Of a stretch of 64,000 nucleotides of DNA, positions 1 through 14,100 are shown in pieces. The stretch is from Numida meleagris (lineage: Eukaryota > Chordata > Aves > Galliformes > Numididae). The notes beneath the pieces are model-generated. The model had not been told where the DNA came from and made no database searches. It saw only the letters and a program-made list of their open reading frames with translations. The first letter of the stretch is position 1, and each line of letters opens with the position of its first letter. Position numbers and translations under genes: made by a program. Where the stretch lies: NCBI RefSeq assembly GCF_002078875.1, contig NC_034409.1:11317399-11381398 (forward strand), written 5' to 3'.

Positions 1-3000
1 GAAAACATGGTTTATTTGTGACTATTTGATCTGATACCACATCTAAATTAACTTTAAAGCAATCAGTGAATCTTTCAACTGCGTAAAGATAACACAATCT
101 TAAAATTGGAACCATCTCGATTAAATCATCTTTCAAATCAGATTAAATTTATTGTATCTATCACTACTGTTCTAGTATCTACACAATTTTTCTACTCTTA
201 ATTTCATCAATAAATTAACACTGATCACAAGTCTCTTTTGATTAAAAACAAAAACACATTCAGGCACCAAGAATATGTGAGATGATGACTTGTACAAATT
301 CTGTTGCTGCTGAACAATTAGAGTATAATGTGTTGTTCTTTTAGGCTTTCATGAAATAGAAGTAGTTATCAGCCCTCCTTCAATGTTATCAGATAATTTA
401 CAGGAGAAAAAAAATAGAGAAATTGAGAAATGGTTAATAATACAGAAAATGAGATAATGAATCCCAAGCACTTAAGCTTTTTTGAATCACAGTTTCTATA
501 AAAACTCATAATCACATCACTCTTGATCTCGACAGGCTTGCAAATACACTGAGATTTCAAACCGTAGTCTCACCAACCAAGGAAAAGCGAAGACAGGGTA
601 ACTCAGCTTCTCTTTTACTTGTTGTGGCCATGAGAGGCTATACAGCAGTCCTAGGGTGCAAAGCCTGCTATAAGGACAATCTTCAATAAAACTGTATATT
701 TCATCCGACTTAGTTAATGTGGATCAGGCTACAGCCAATATCTGTGTGAGAAATGGGCAGGCAACAGAGAAGTGGCTGAAACTCATTTCAGAATATTGAG
801 AAAAGCAGAGGACATGGAGATGCAATCTCAGTTTCATTGGATTAAGGCTTGTGGCTGTCAAACACAGGAGGATGCATACCAAGAATGGTTTTAGACACTG
901 TGCCTTGGCATATGCTGTTTGTTGGTCTGGGTACAGGGTTTGATTCTCTGTTTGAACACATAACAAGTGCATGCTCGTTCATCTTAGGCAAGACCTTGCT
1001 TTCATTCTCAGTCACGGACACCACCCAATACAATGACGAAATCAAGTATTACATGGGGCTTCACCATAATACCATAATGCTGGAGAAAATGCATTAGGGT
1101 TTTCAGTAAGAGTCAAGCATCTGTTTGATATAAAGCCCATGCTAGTTGCCTCACGGCTTTTCAGGGTCTGGAGCTGTGAGCCATATGCTTCTTGAAAGCC
1201 TGGAGCATACGTTTATAAAATCTTTTCTTTTCTTTGGATGTAGTCACAGGGTTGACATTAGCTGAGAAATTCCAATTGATCTCATTTCATTGTAAGAGAA
1301 AGGGCATCTTTAGAAGGGTATTTTCCTCCAAGCATGGAACTGATCTCACAAAGCTCTTACAAGATCTCACACGTTGCAGAAGTTATTGATCTGCCAGCTC
1401 TAGAGAAAATCTTGTAATTGTGGACAGAAGGAGAAGCAAAGCAGAGTTTCTCCTTTTGCTTTTCCTTCTTGGATTGTGGAGCATTCATTTTTAACTGTTT
1501 TTGTTGTTGATTAGTTTTGACTGTTCTTGTTTTTGTTATCTTGATTCAGTGTACATAGCAAGTGTAATTACAAATCTATTAAAGTCCATGGAGTTTTTGG
1601 ATTGATGTTTATTGTCATTTAAATCAAAATAACTGCAGATCCATGTAATTTTCTCAACTATACAGTTAAGTGTAAAACCCAGCTTGACTTTTTTGTTTTC
1701 TGTAATGAAGTGTGATTACCGAGGTAACAATCAAAGCAAGAATGATGCAGACAAAAACAGTGAAGGGCTTTTGTGCTTGCTAAGTTAGTCAGTGGAAAAT
1801 AAGTAGAGATTAATTAAAATATTTAAAGATAGGATTCTTGATTTTTGTCTTTCAGGTTTCAATCCGTAATAAGAAGGAACATGAAAACCTATTTCTGCAG
1901 TCAAAAAGGCACACCACAGCTGGTGCCTTTGTTGACAGAAAACATCAAGCTGTTTATTAAATGTAGTCTCAACCCTTCTGCCTCCTCAACCGTCCATATG
2001 TATCACAGATTTCCGGAAGAAATATTGTAGGATTGATTTACTTGTCCTCACACATATTTAGAAAATTGTTGATCATTCTACAAGGGATTACTGTGTTCTG
2101 ATTTTTTTGCATACAAAGTATTTTTAGTGGGTGGGAAGGGATGTTATAAATTAATTGAATATGAGTATCTAGACTTTCACAATAACATTGATCAGGTGAC
2201 GGTGTTCTATAGCTCAAATTTTCCTATCTCTGTTTCAGTTTCTTTTGTTGTGACAAGTGAGCTTTTACTTTCAAATGGAAGGTGATAATGTGCTAGTCAC
2301 ATCATCCCATTTGGTTACTTATTTCATAAAACTATCTTGATGACTAATCACTTTTACTGCGTCAAAATGAATCCTACTCAGACTGAAAGGTAGAGGCATA
2401 GTAGTAATGGATTATGTAAAATTACATGTGGATAATGACTTTAAAATTTTTAAAATGCAGAAATATTAGTGCTATGCACAGTTACTAAACCACACACATG
2501 CCTGTGCATAACAATAAGGTAACACAATTCTGGCTCCTGAAGTTTAGTAGTTAATATCACATACTGTATTATTTCTTTGATAAACCAATATAGCTCCATC
2601 TTAGAGTCAATTAGACTTTATAGCCTTACTCTTCTAACTGGCAGTCTGTTTCAGAATTTTGTTTTTCTCATGGTTAAAAATCCCCTCATACCCAGTCTAA
2701 TTGCATTCATAGCTAGTTTATATGCATTTATTCTTGTGTCAGCACTGTCCTTTACCATAAATAGTTTTTCCCTTCCCGACGCTCACCCATCAAAGCTCTT
2801 TATAGAGCAGTCATATCCTCTCTGAGACTTCATCTGACAGACTAAGCAAGTAAAGCAAAAAGCTAAAAAATAGCAATATTTCACAAAAAGTCTCTCCATT
2901 CTATTGATCATTCCAGTAGCTGTTATGTTTCTGATCTGGGTTTTGTTTCAACTTTTTTATATGTAACGAGAAAAATCTGTAATATTTTAGATGGCTTTTC

Positions 3001-4775
3001 TCCAGCATCTTGAGCAATCATTATTATCCCTATGACCCATATGTTACATCTCACCATTGCTTTTGACTTCTTGTTAATTGCTTATGATGATGGTTTATGT
3101 ATTGACTGGCACATGCCAGTGTCTGCTGTTCCCAAGACATTCTCAATCCATTAGTTCCTATGTGTACATCTATGTATTTCCTAAAAAATCACTAACATGT
3201 TTTTTGCTAAGTCACAAAAATAAAATGCAGAAGATATTACAAATCTCAACCTGCACTTGATTTATAGATAATTCAACTTAGTGTTGCCTGAAGTACAAGA
3301 GCCCAAAGCAGTTTTATTTCATGCTTCTGTTTCAGAGATTGGAAGCTCAAAGATCCCGAATTTCACCAAGTCGATTTAATAGTCTATTAGCAATAATTAA
3401 ACCCACATTCAGTTTTTTGAAATAAGTCTTAAGGACCTTATTGTTGTCATTACTGCATTCAAAAATATCAATACTGATCCTGCAGACAAACTCTAACAAG
3501 CTCAGGTAGGCCACATATTGTGGGAATACTGAGTTCAAACTGCAAAATTCACCTAGTGCCCTGAGTAAGCAGCAGGCACTTCTGAAGGGTATAATGGGGA
3601 AACAACGTTCATCTCACTCTTGGAGATAAGATTCAAAAAATTTGTTGTCTAAAGAGAAAGAACTGCATAAATACTCTTGGGCAGCAAACTTCTGTTAAAA
3701 TAAGATGAGATGGGCATCTGGCCGCCTTAAACACATGCAGAAATTTCAGTATCAAAGTCGAGGCATATGGACCGAATATAAAAATAGATCAGAAAGATAG
3801 AATCATTTATAATTTCTACATACATTGTAGCTTACATTTTAAAAGAATATTGTAATTGGAGAAAGAATTTTGCCAGAAAGTAGTTTGGCTAAAAAACTGG
3901 GATAGGCCTGGAATATCTAAACTGTAATGTGCCCTTGATTTATGGAAATCTGACTCAGTGAAAAATGAAATCAAAAGACACTGAAATTCTTACAGTTAAA
4001 AGTGAATGCTTTTGCAATGCATCCGTTCACCACTGGGTATGCGGATAGTTACTCCAAGAGCTCTGTCAGTTTGAATGACAAAAAACAGTCACACATCTTT
4101 AGCCAGTGTTTCCTTGTCACATACAAAGAGTTCTGTCACCAGAACTGGAATGAATGCCATTAGCAGTCATGCAAACCACACAGATTTCTTGGAATGTTTG
4201 TAAGTGACATTTCTGTAATATTTCTTGAACACATGCAAGATGGTACCCTACCACCATGTGATAATCTGCTAATACTCAGGACAGGTATGATATAGATGAA
4301 TTTTATCACACTGCCTTCCAAAGTAGAACAGCTGAGTTTTACCATGGTGTGAGAACCTCCAGGAAGAAAGATGAGCCTGGGACAGCAACAGAGGACTTCT
4401 CATGGAAAGAACAAAACTATATGCCTACTTCTGCTGATTTTTCCCTCTGCAAGCACAGTCAAAAAAGTCCTTGTATAATACACCAGTTTGTCAAGCAAAG
4501 AGGAAGAGGTGACGACACTTCAGTACTAGGTTGTGATGAATGACAGTGGGATGAATACATGGGGCTCATACAGGGAAATCTCTGCTCATAGCTAGACATC
4601 AGTCAGCTCTCATCTACAGACATTTAACCATGTTAATAATAGAATCTACTTTGTGATAGGGAAACACTAATGGTCTCATGCAGACAACTCAGAACACAAA
4701 CAAGGGAGTTCATAACTGTTTAAATCTATCTATCATAAAGAAAGGGATACACCTAAGAAGACATGTTCTAGGGTA
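1..4775. other. Unique AT-rich DNA, no gene recognised
   Basis: I see no gene, repeat family or RNA here. Open frames on both strands are at most about 86 codons, overlap each other (for example at 724-1097) and show no recognisable domain. The sequence looks like ordinary avian intergenic or intronic DNA up to the CR1 that begins near 4776. Confidence 0.6.
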
Positions 4776-6090
4776 AGGGTAGAATGGACCACCCAGGAAA
4801 CAACTGACCTGTAAGCCTCACCCCTCTGCTGGGGAAAATTGTGGAGCAGATCCTCCTGGAGGCTATGCTAAGGCACATGGAAGAGATGGAGGTGATACAG
4901 GACAACCAGCATGGCTTCACCAAGGGCAAGTCCTGCCTAATCAATCTAGTGGCCTTCTATGTTGGCATAACTGCATTAATGGACAAGGGAAGAACTGCTA
5001 ATGTAATCTATCTGGAATTCAGTAAGGCTTTTGACATGATTCCCAATAAAATCCTCCTCTTCAAATTGGAAAGATATGGATTTGATGGGTGGGCTGTTTA
5101 ATGGACGAGGAACTGGCTGCAGGATCAAACCCAGAGAGTGGTGATCAGTGGCTCAGTGTCTGGACGGATATCAGCGTTGTACTTCAGGAATCAGTACTGA
5201 CACTGATGCTCTTTAATAAATTAATCAGTGACATTGACAATGGGATCGAGTGCATCCTCAGCAAGTTTGTGGGTGACACCAAACTGTGTGGTGCAATCAA
5301 CACATTCGAGGGATGGGATGCCATTCAGAGAGACCTAGACAGGCTCCAGCAGTGGGCCCAGGCAAACTTCAAGAGGTTCAACAAACAAGGTCTTGCATCT
5401 GGGTCAAGGTGACTCCCACTATCCGTAAAATTTGGGGGATGTAAGGATAAAGTACAGCCCTGACAAAATGGACCTGAGGGTGGTGGTGAATGGCAAGCTG
5501 GACACAAGCCAGCAATGTGCCCTTACAGCCCAGAAAGCCAACTCTACCCTGGGCTGCATCAAAGGAAGTGTGGCCAGTGCGTCAAGGGAGGAGATCCTGC
5601 CCCTCTACTCTGTGCTGGTGAGACATCACCTGGCGTAATGCGTCCATATGTGGAGTACTTAATACAGGAGACATGCGGACCTGTTGGAGTGTGTCCAGAG
5701 GAGGGCATCAAAAATGATCCAAGAGTTGAAGCGCTTCCCCTGTGAGGACAGGCTGAGAGATCTGGGGCTGTTCAGCCTAGAGAAGAGAAGGCTCCAGGGA
5801 GATCTGAGAGTGGTCTGATGTAATAAGACAAGAGGAAATGGTTTCAAACTAAAAGAAGAGAGATTTAGATTGCATATAAGAAAAAAGCTTTTGTTATAAG
5901 GTTGGTGAAGCACTGGAACAGGTTGCCAAGGGAGGTGGTGGAAGCCCCATCCCTGGAGACATTCAAGGTCTGGCAGGACCAGGCTCTGAGCAACCTGGTC
6001 TAGCTGTAGGTGTCCCTGTTCAGTGTAGGGTAGTTGTACTAGATGACCATTAAAGACCACTTCCAACTCAAATGATACTATGATTCTATG
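4776..6090 (+). mobile_element. CR1 LINE fragment: 3' part of ORF2 (reverse transcriptase) plus 3' end
   Basis: This is a 5'-truncated CR1 non-LTR retrotransposon. The translated pieces follow CR1 reverse transcriptase in order: a region around [11 protein letters not shown] (about 4910-4940), motif [10 protein letters not shown] (about 5009-5035) and motif C FVGDTKL (about 5266-5286). The conserved tail follows, with the [14 protein letters not shown] region near 5765-5790 and the terminal TGATTCTATG at 6081-6090. It is dead: the frame breaks near 5100 and again near 5412, the first catalytic Asp of motif A reads Glu, and FADD reads FVGD, losing a catalytic Asp. CR1 copies are normally 5'-truncated, as here. 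It was inserted by target-primed reverse transcription and supplies no gene function now. The left edge is uncertain by some tens of bases. Confidence 0.93.
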
Positions 6091-9000
6091 TATTTCTATA
6101 TTCACTTCCATTTTAACTCCATCTAATTTTAACATTTTGGAGTTTTGTACTACTGTGATAAGTTTAAAATGGTAAAGTGGTTTCTAGGACAGATAGAGTT
6201 ATACTAAAATCTAAGTATAGCCTTTTCTGGTTCAGTGAAATGCTACTGCAAAAAATACCTCATGGTGGTGTAAGAGTGTCTACACTAACTCAGTGGAATT
6301 ACTGATGTTTCAAAAATCATACAATTCAAATCAGACAGTTTGCTCCCTTTCAAACTGATTTCCCATGGAAGAGTTCTGAAGGGAAAAAGAAATGAACTTT
6401 AGAACAGTCAGTTGCAACCACAACAGTTCTCCTACAGATTAATGAACTTCCACAAGACAGAAGTGACCAAAATTACTTACAGTGATGGATTTTCTCTAAT
6501 TCTGGCATTTTCAAAGACATATTAGGGCACTCCACTCCCATTGGCTGTAGAAAGTAACTGGGCCAGGGAAACCATAATCTAATCTTCCACCGTCTCTCCT
6601 ATTTCTCTTTGTTGTAAAAGAGGATTTCCTAGAGCGGGGACTTTCCTCTTCCTTCCCTTATTGTTAGTTTGGGATAGGCCACCACAGTCCTCCTAAGGAT
6701 GAAGAGGTAGGTGTGTATCAACTTGTTCCATTCTGTTTCTGGAAACAAAAGTGATGCATTTTATTGAACGCCACAATATGTCTGCACAGATGTTATAATT
6801 ACAGCAGTATAGACTGTACAATTCAAAATCAGATTGATCTTTGGCAAACTGCTTTCTTTGACACTGTCGTAAATTTCAGCCTTCAAGCAATGTAAAGCAG
6901 AAGGAACCACTTTATTTGGGGTAAACATTTCTTCTGTGCTATAATTACAACCTAGTAATTAGGCTTATGATACATCATTATTTATGCTTTGAATCTTGAT
7001 CACAGCAACACACGTTTCACTGGTGTTTGATCTCTTCTTTCCCTATTCTAAGCAACAGTAACCACAACAGGCAGGGGATAAAATCTCCACATTTTACAAA
7101 TTAAAAACTCAGTGGGATATTCCTACATGGATTTTCAGAGAGAAGCAGTACACTGATTAGGAAAAACAGGGGAGGAAACTGGAGTTCTACATCTGAGTCT
7201 TCCTCCAAGCTGATTAGACTTCCCCAGTGCAAAGAGCAGAAGGTAAAGACTGAAGCACTTGATGCCCATTCATTTACGTAGCAGAGCCAGCCTGTGGCAC
7301 AGATTTTTAACTGAGAGCAAGTATCGATTTTCTGGTTGTGTATAGCAGCTTTGCTCTGGTCCCCAGCATTCGCACAAAGGAATGAGACAGAAGCTGCACT
7401 CATAAAGGTAGTTACGGTGTGAGACAGCATATCTACAGTTACATAGCAACAGAGGCAAACCTCTGATGCAGTTAGGTTACCTGGTTAATTCCTGTTGACA
7501 CTGTTATTAGTCCCTTATGGTAAGACAGTCACCTCACCACTTGGTCTCACTTTGTCTTTAGGTTCTTACCTTACACGTTGCTATCACTCAAGTACACCAA
7601 GGCTGTACATTTTACTAAACTATTTTTTAACACTTTGAAATGAACTCAAACTCATCCCATCATTCTTTAGAATTCTTGGCCAAGGTGGATGAACAGGTTA
7701 AGCACATGGATTCTTCTGATGTTCAGGTAGGATTTAACACCTCTTTCCTGGTGAGATCTTTGAAAATCCCAGCCCTAATCACTACTATTAATCTGTTACA
7801 GTTTTTGGGTTACATTTCATATAGTCCACGTGGCTATCTTGTAGTCAAGGAATTATAAGCCTATAAAAGTTTGAGCTGAAGGTCATGCCAACACCCATCA
7901 TCATTTCTATATGCTTTCCCCATTGAACTCCCACAAGAGGAATGAGAGCTCTGTCACAGACATGCAAGTTGCAGTCCTGAGCTCAGTCCATAAGCTGTCT
8001 CTGTGCTCATACATCATCATGAATCTGAGCCCACCCCAATCATCATCGTGACTGTGCATACCAAGGTTGATGGAGCCAAAGGATCCTGAGTGCCAGGCTT
8101 CTACTGGTGCTCTATAGACAGACAGCCCCAGACTGCCAGTCTATAAGGCACAGACAGCCCCCATCCCCGAGAAGACACCTGAAAGCAGTTCTTGTTAAGC
8201 ATATTGCATTGTTACAACATATTGTAAGCTACAATAGTCATAAAATATTTTCTCTGAGAAGGCCAACTAGAATACAGAAAAGGGAAGTGCTTTGGAAGAG
8301 GCACTTGCGTAACACTCTGCTCTTGCAGATCTCCTAAGTGAAACCCCTATCAAATCAATAAATAAAAATTCCAACCATGTACATGACCAAAATAAAACCA
8401 GGGGAAGTGCCCTTTTTATTAAAGCATCATATACTACATTAGGCCACAGAGTACCATTCAAGATGTGATCTGCCTCCTTCTAGGGCCAGGAGAGGTGAAT
8501 GTCCTGAGGGATCTGTGAAAATGGCACAATCTTTTGCTCAGACCCACAAAATTTTTCTCTCTACCTCACTGCTGACCTCATCATAAATTCATGACTTCTG
8601 TAAAATCTCAGGCTGTGAGCTTTATTGACTGAAGCATGACACCCAGCAATTCAGGAGGGAGCAATCTAAACAACTCGTTTCACTGTCTTTCATGAAGCCA
8701 AGGACCCATATCACTTTCAAGTTCATTTCAGCTTTCTTGTTTGCTTCAGCAGAAAACAACCCCCCATGTACAATTTTGATCCACTAAAATTATATGAGAT
8801 TTATCTATGCTGAATTTCACAGAGTATCTAAGTGCAACATTTTACTGTTTGGCATACAAAGAAAAGCACCCTGCTGAGGAAGGAGTGAAAATTATACATA
8901 TAAACATGTAATGCCTGAGTTATTGTATCCTTTAAAATGAGAATAGCCCCCCAAAAAGAGTAAAAAACTACATAGAGCTTTTCAGAGGCTCATTTTAAAT

Positions 9001-10114
9001 AGCAGGGATTCAGCAAGTACCTTATTGTCCTGTCTGCTTGTGTGACACCACAGAGTGAAACAAAATAAAAAGCTTTAGATATTCAAAATCAGATTAAAAC
9101 TAAAGGGATGGAAGGACATGAGTTGGAACAGAAGTTTATAAATATGTACACATATATATTATTTGGAATTTCTCTTTTTTAATTTGGATTTACTTTCACA
9201 GATGTACTTTCACACAGGTATTCAGTTAATATATCAGTCTTACCAGAAATATATTTTTCCCTAACTGTACATTACTTTAGTGACTGAAGCACCAAATATT
9301 CAACTAAAAATAACTTCTTCCATTGTCTATAGTAAACTTGTATTTCTGAAAAATGTTATCCCTAAGCAACAGTAGTTTTTTGACATGCAGATATTCTAAA
9401 AGTTACTGTGAACTTCGGTTGAACACGTGTTATTTGAATGACATTAAATTATTGTGTGTAGCTTAATTCACTTTCAAATAGAAGCAAATGAAAGGAAATT
9501 GCAACCACTTGAACTCTGAATAAAAATGCTTAATCAATGATTTAATAACATTAATCTTCTTTACATTTGTATTTTATTTAATTTGGATTAATGGCACTGA
9601 GAGTTCACATGCAAAGACATCTTGAGTCTGTTTGCCTTACTGAAAAATCAGGTTTTCCCAGAGTGGGAAGTGCTGTTAAGTAGACAGAAGTGTTTTTGAA
9701 AAGTTATATTAAATACCTCTTGAATGTTTGTCACACACATATATTGAACATATAGCTAGAGGAACAGATGACGTTCGCTTTTGTAGATAATAAAGTAACA
9801 GTGGTTGCATTCAGCACAATTGCTGTCTGCTGAAGAACTGTAAGATCAGGTCAATACATTTTAACACTCATGTCAAGAACGTCACCTTCAAGTGAGCAGT
9901 AGGGAAATGTCTGGGAGTGTCTGTTCAAGAAATAGTGGACTAATAGATTTTGCAAGCATGATTTCCTGTTACCTAGGAGAAATAGCAGCATATTAATTTC
10001 CTACAAATTTTGCTCCTGCTCCAATGATGCTCAGAACAAGCTTCTTATTTCAAGTCATGTAAGAACTTAAGTTACTTCTATAGTCATACAGAACTCTAAG
10101 GTTTCCAAATTAAA

Positions 10115-10430
10115 ATGACAGCAGAAACTGGCAGATTCCTGCCCAGAAAGGCAGTTATATTTCCTACCAGGGCCTTGAGTGCACTCACAGGCCCTAAGGT
10201 CACCACTCCTTGTCTGCAGCCAGGACTCCATTCCATCCCTGGGGCCATCAGCTCTTGGTTCAGTGAGGCTGCGGGACACCATCTCGATTCCCACCAAAGC
10301 CATACCACAGCCTGTGCGGACCTCAGCTCACCCCATGTTGCCCCTGGCTTCTGGCTGGGGTGTCCTGCTTCTCAGCCCAAGCAGAGTCTTGTGCAGAGAT
10401 GAGGGGGATCCAGGCAGCCCTGAATAACAA
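10115..10430. other. GC-richer patch with overlapping open frames
   Basis: This patch is clearly richer in G and C than its surroundings. It carries overlapping open frames of 70-95 codons on both strands (10115-10402 and 10179-10427 on plus, 10067-10303 and 10096-10308 on minus). Open frames in several phases at once are expected from GC-rich DNA with few stop codons, so they are not evidence for a protein. I do not recognise it as CR1, LTR or a known exon. It could be an unrecognised repeat or a noncoding exon. Confidence 0.35.
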
Positions 10431-11116
10431 GCAATCAACAACAGCAAATCCCTCTTTCAGGAGATTCAATAACTTACCAAGCCAACGGATAACAGGGGTT
10501 CTCCTGGACTGCTAATAGGAGAGAGAAATTACAAGCTCTCCTTCATCCAGAGTGAGAATAGCATCTGGAGTTGACTTGTGGGAATTGCTAAATCTTATAT
10601 TGACCTACTACACTCTCCATTACAATTACTGTGTTTCTACCTGGGGAGTTATTTTCTTCATACTATATGCTTAGTTTATCAACGTGATGCATGTACACAA
10701 ACCTACATACTCAAGCTTATTTTCAGGAGTATAGATATAAATGTGTTTCTGAACACACATAAATATATGTATGTATCTATATAAATAGATGGAACAAAAC
10801 TCTCCATGAAACATTTGCATATGAAGCGTACAAATGTGTGTATATGAACAATGCACACTGAAATGTCTGAAATGTGATAGGAGTTTTAGCAAACACTCAG
10901 ATGTCCAGAAAAAGACATCAATTAATCTTTAGTAGAAGTCAAAAGTGAAAAGTTGCTTTTATTTCATGCTAATCTCTCTTGTTCTGAAAAAGAATGCTCA
11001 AAATAATGAGGTTATAAATAGCGTCACATTACCAATGATATTTTTGTAATGTGAATTTTCAAAATATTTTTTTACGTAAAATTCATAAGGTTTTCAGGTC
11101 CACAAACATTTCCAGT

Positions 11117-11151
11117 GGGGAAAAAAAAAGAAAAAAGAGAAGAAAAAAGAG
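11117..11151 (+). repeat. Polypurine tract
   Basis: The plus strand is about 35 bases of only A and G (runs of A separated by single G's). It is low-complexity DNA with no associated element visible. Confidence 0.8.
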
Positions 11152-14100
11152 TTAGATGTACATTTACTTGCAAGCAATGAATGAAATGTTTCTAAGACTC
11201 AAAGGGTCAAACACCAAAACAGGAATTTTGATTGCTGTTATTCAGCCAGCTCTGAAGCAAAGCACTGCCATTGTGCTCCATAGATCAGTGCGCACCTATG
11301 CAGAACATATTACAAACATGCCCTTGATGACCATTCATATGCACAGGATCTGTCCTTTCTTCTCTGGCCACTGGAATATATTTCTTTACCAATCAAAACC
11401 TGAACAGAAAGGTACTCACCATCAAGTAGACAAATTGTTACATTTCTGACTTGACTCTGCATTTTCACTCATCTCCAAGGAAAAGGATTGGGACCACTAT
11501 TTTACAGACAAATGTTTCTGATCAATAATCTAGCCTCATCTGGCCATGAAAATTATTTACTTGCTTGCAGCGATTGTCAAAATTCCCTGTCTAACTCAAT
11601 AGTATAGCAAATGAGGACACGTCAAATTGCTTTCCTATATGTATATGTCTATTGACAAGAGATTTCAAGCTAATCTCTTTTATACAGCAGAATTATTTTA
11701 ATGGGTGAACTCCTCAGCATTGGTCTTTGCTGGGTAATAGAGGAAATCATGATTTCTCTTCCATAATTTCTCTCTCATTCCTATTTGTATACACAGCATT
11801 TTCTTGATAAGCTTAATGAAATAACTTCTTTAAGAAAACACTTTTATTAATAATAAATATAAAGCTTCATATAGTTATCACTTGGGAATGAAATTCTGTA
11901 TTTCATGTAGAACAATCACATATTTTGAAACATAATTTCAATATATTACCCATCTTCAGATCTAACCCAAATTATGTTTAGTAGGTACACGACCCTGTTA
12001 GATATTTCCCAAGGCTTCTCTACATGACAAAGGGTTAGAGATAATATCATAACAACTACCTGATCTAAGCTGTCAAGAGTAACACACCCTCTTAATATCA
12101 GAAATATTACCAACTTCATGTTAACAGTCTCGATAAGGTAGATATTCTCTTTTTTTAAAAAAAGGAATACCTCATAGCTTTTGAAAAACGGCCCTGCAAT
12201 TCCTCAAGTAATTTAATCCTAGCACTATCTCTCTGTGCTTCTATAGCTGTGTACAGTTTCTTATCTGCATCATGTGCTGATAAGACAGTCAAATACCACT
12301 GGTCTGTGATTTGTAAACATCTAAATCAAGGGCACTGCAACATCCACTGCTCATTCATGCAATAGGGTGCAGCAAAACTGAACAAAAAAGATCACTGAAT
12401 CTCTGATTACAATGCCCAGAGTTTAATAAATTAGCTGACTCTGTGGGAAGGTTAAAAGAGGCAAGCTGTTTTGATTCAAGTTATAATTATGTTGCTTGTA
12501 TAATTTCTGGCGTTCTTCAAGATTGTTTATGCCCTAGAAAGGTATGCATTCTTCCAGCTTCTTGCAAATTGTTACTCAATTCATGACCTTGTCAAGCAGC
12601 CACATTGGCATTTCATTGTCTTTGGGAAATCTCTCTTTTAATTCATCCAGATAATTGTCAAAAAAGTGTGGCGGGAAGAAGTAAAAATAAAATTATTGGG
12701 TCAGATGCTGCATTATCTCAAATATTTTCACTGACTTACAGGATATTAAGTGGATCTTAAATCAAAATAGTAGTGATTTCCACTCAAGTAATGGATAAAA
12801 TAAAACCTTGAAGAACCAGGTCCATCCACATTTGTAATTCAATCATCAGATCATGTGCTGCATCTTGAAAGGGACATCCAAACTGCTGTCAAAGATACAA
12901 CTGCGATCCTTGTTGTGTTGATATGTAATTGCCATTGTCTTCAAACTTCTGGTTATTTGCCTGAAAAGTACAGAACTGTGTGCATCAAGAAGTGCTTCAT
13001 CAGACAGGACTTACCTTCAGTTATACCTTTCATTGTGAAAAGAAGCGATATCCAAGAATCCCCAGCTTCTCTAAGACATTCAGCACTAACATTGCAGTGG
13101 CCAATATCTGTTTGAATTCATTGCCCCAGACAGGCAAAATCATTCCAGTTTCAGATTGTTTTCCCAAGTTCATTTTAGAACATTAGGCAAAAGTTAACAT
13201 CAGAACATGAGGTTTTTCTTAAGAAGATAAAAGTTTCATCTCTTCATGAAAAAAGAAAGTTTAAAAGGAAGCTCTGCTCTTTGGGGAGCAGTGCAGTTGC
13301 CTGATCATTCGTACCAGACAATGGGAGTGGGATTGGGGTGCAGTCCTTTATATTTTGTTTTTTTAAAGAAAGAGACCATCAGTGATACACTAATCTAACA
13401 TATATGAGGCCTGAAACAAATATTTTCTTTCTCTCTATACAGAAACAACAGTTATTTTGTATACCATTTTTTTTGCACACGCCTAAACTGTGTTGAGCAT
13501 GGCAAGATCAGGTGAATAACTGTGTAGCCATGGAAAAGGATTCAGGGAACCATCACATCCTGGAATGACCATTACTAACCAGTAAAGCCCGAACTAAACT
13601 CCGTGCTGTTATATTACCCTTAACACCAAAGATGACTGATTTAAAGATAATTCCTGTAGACCTACCAGCTGTCCCACTATGAGAAGAGATTGACAAGGCC
13701 CAGTTCACAATACATTCCTTACTCTGGTGTATCCACTACTTCAGGTGTGCAGAAAGGTTTCTGGGGGCTTGTTCACCCCATACATGTCCTAGCACTGAAG
13801 AACCCCCTCTCCAAAACTATGGCTTTCATTCAACTTCAAAGCAGCACAGAAGAGGTAATGGTCACTCCTGAAATAACGGTCCTTTCTAAAGAATTCTATG
13901 TTTAAAAAGAATGAGGTAAGTGGGATAGAAACAATGCAGTAATCAATGTTCATTTTAGGTTCATTTCATTTTAATTCTTATTTCTGGGTTTCAAAATTAG
14001 ATGAATATTCCTTATTGACATTTATATTTCACTGTAAATTTGATTGCGTACATCTTTGGAGAAGTGTTAAATATATAGCATTTAATTTCACTCTGCTGGG

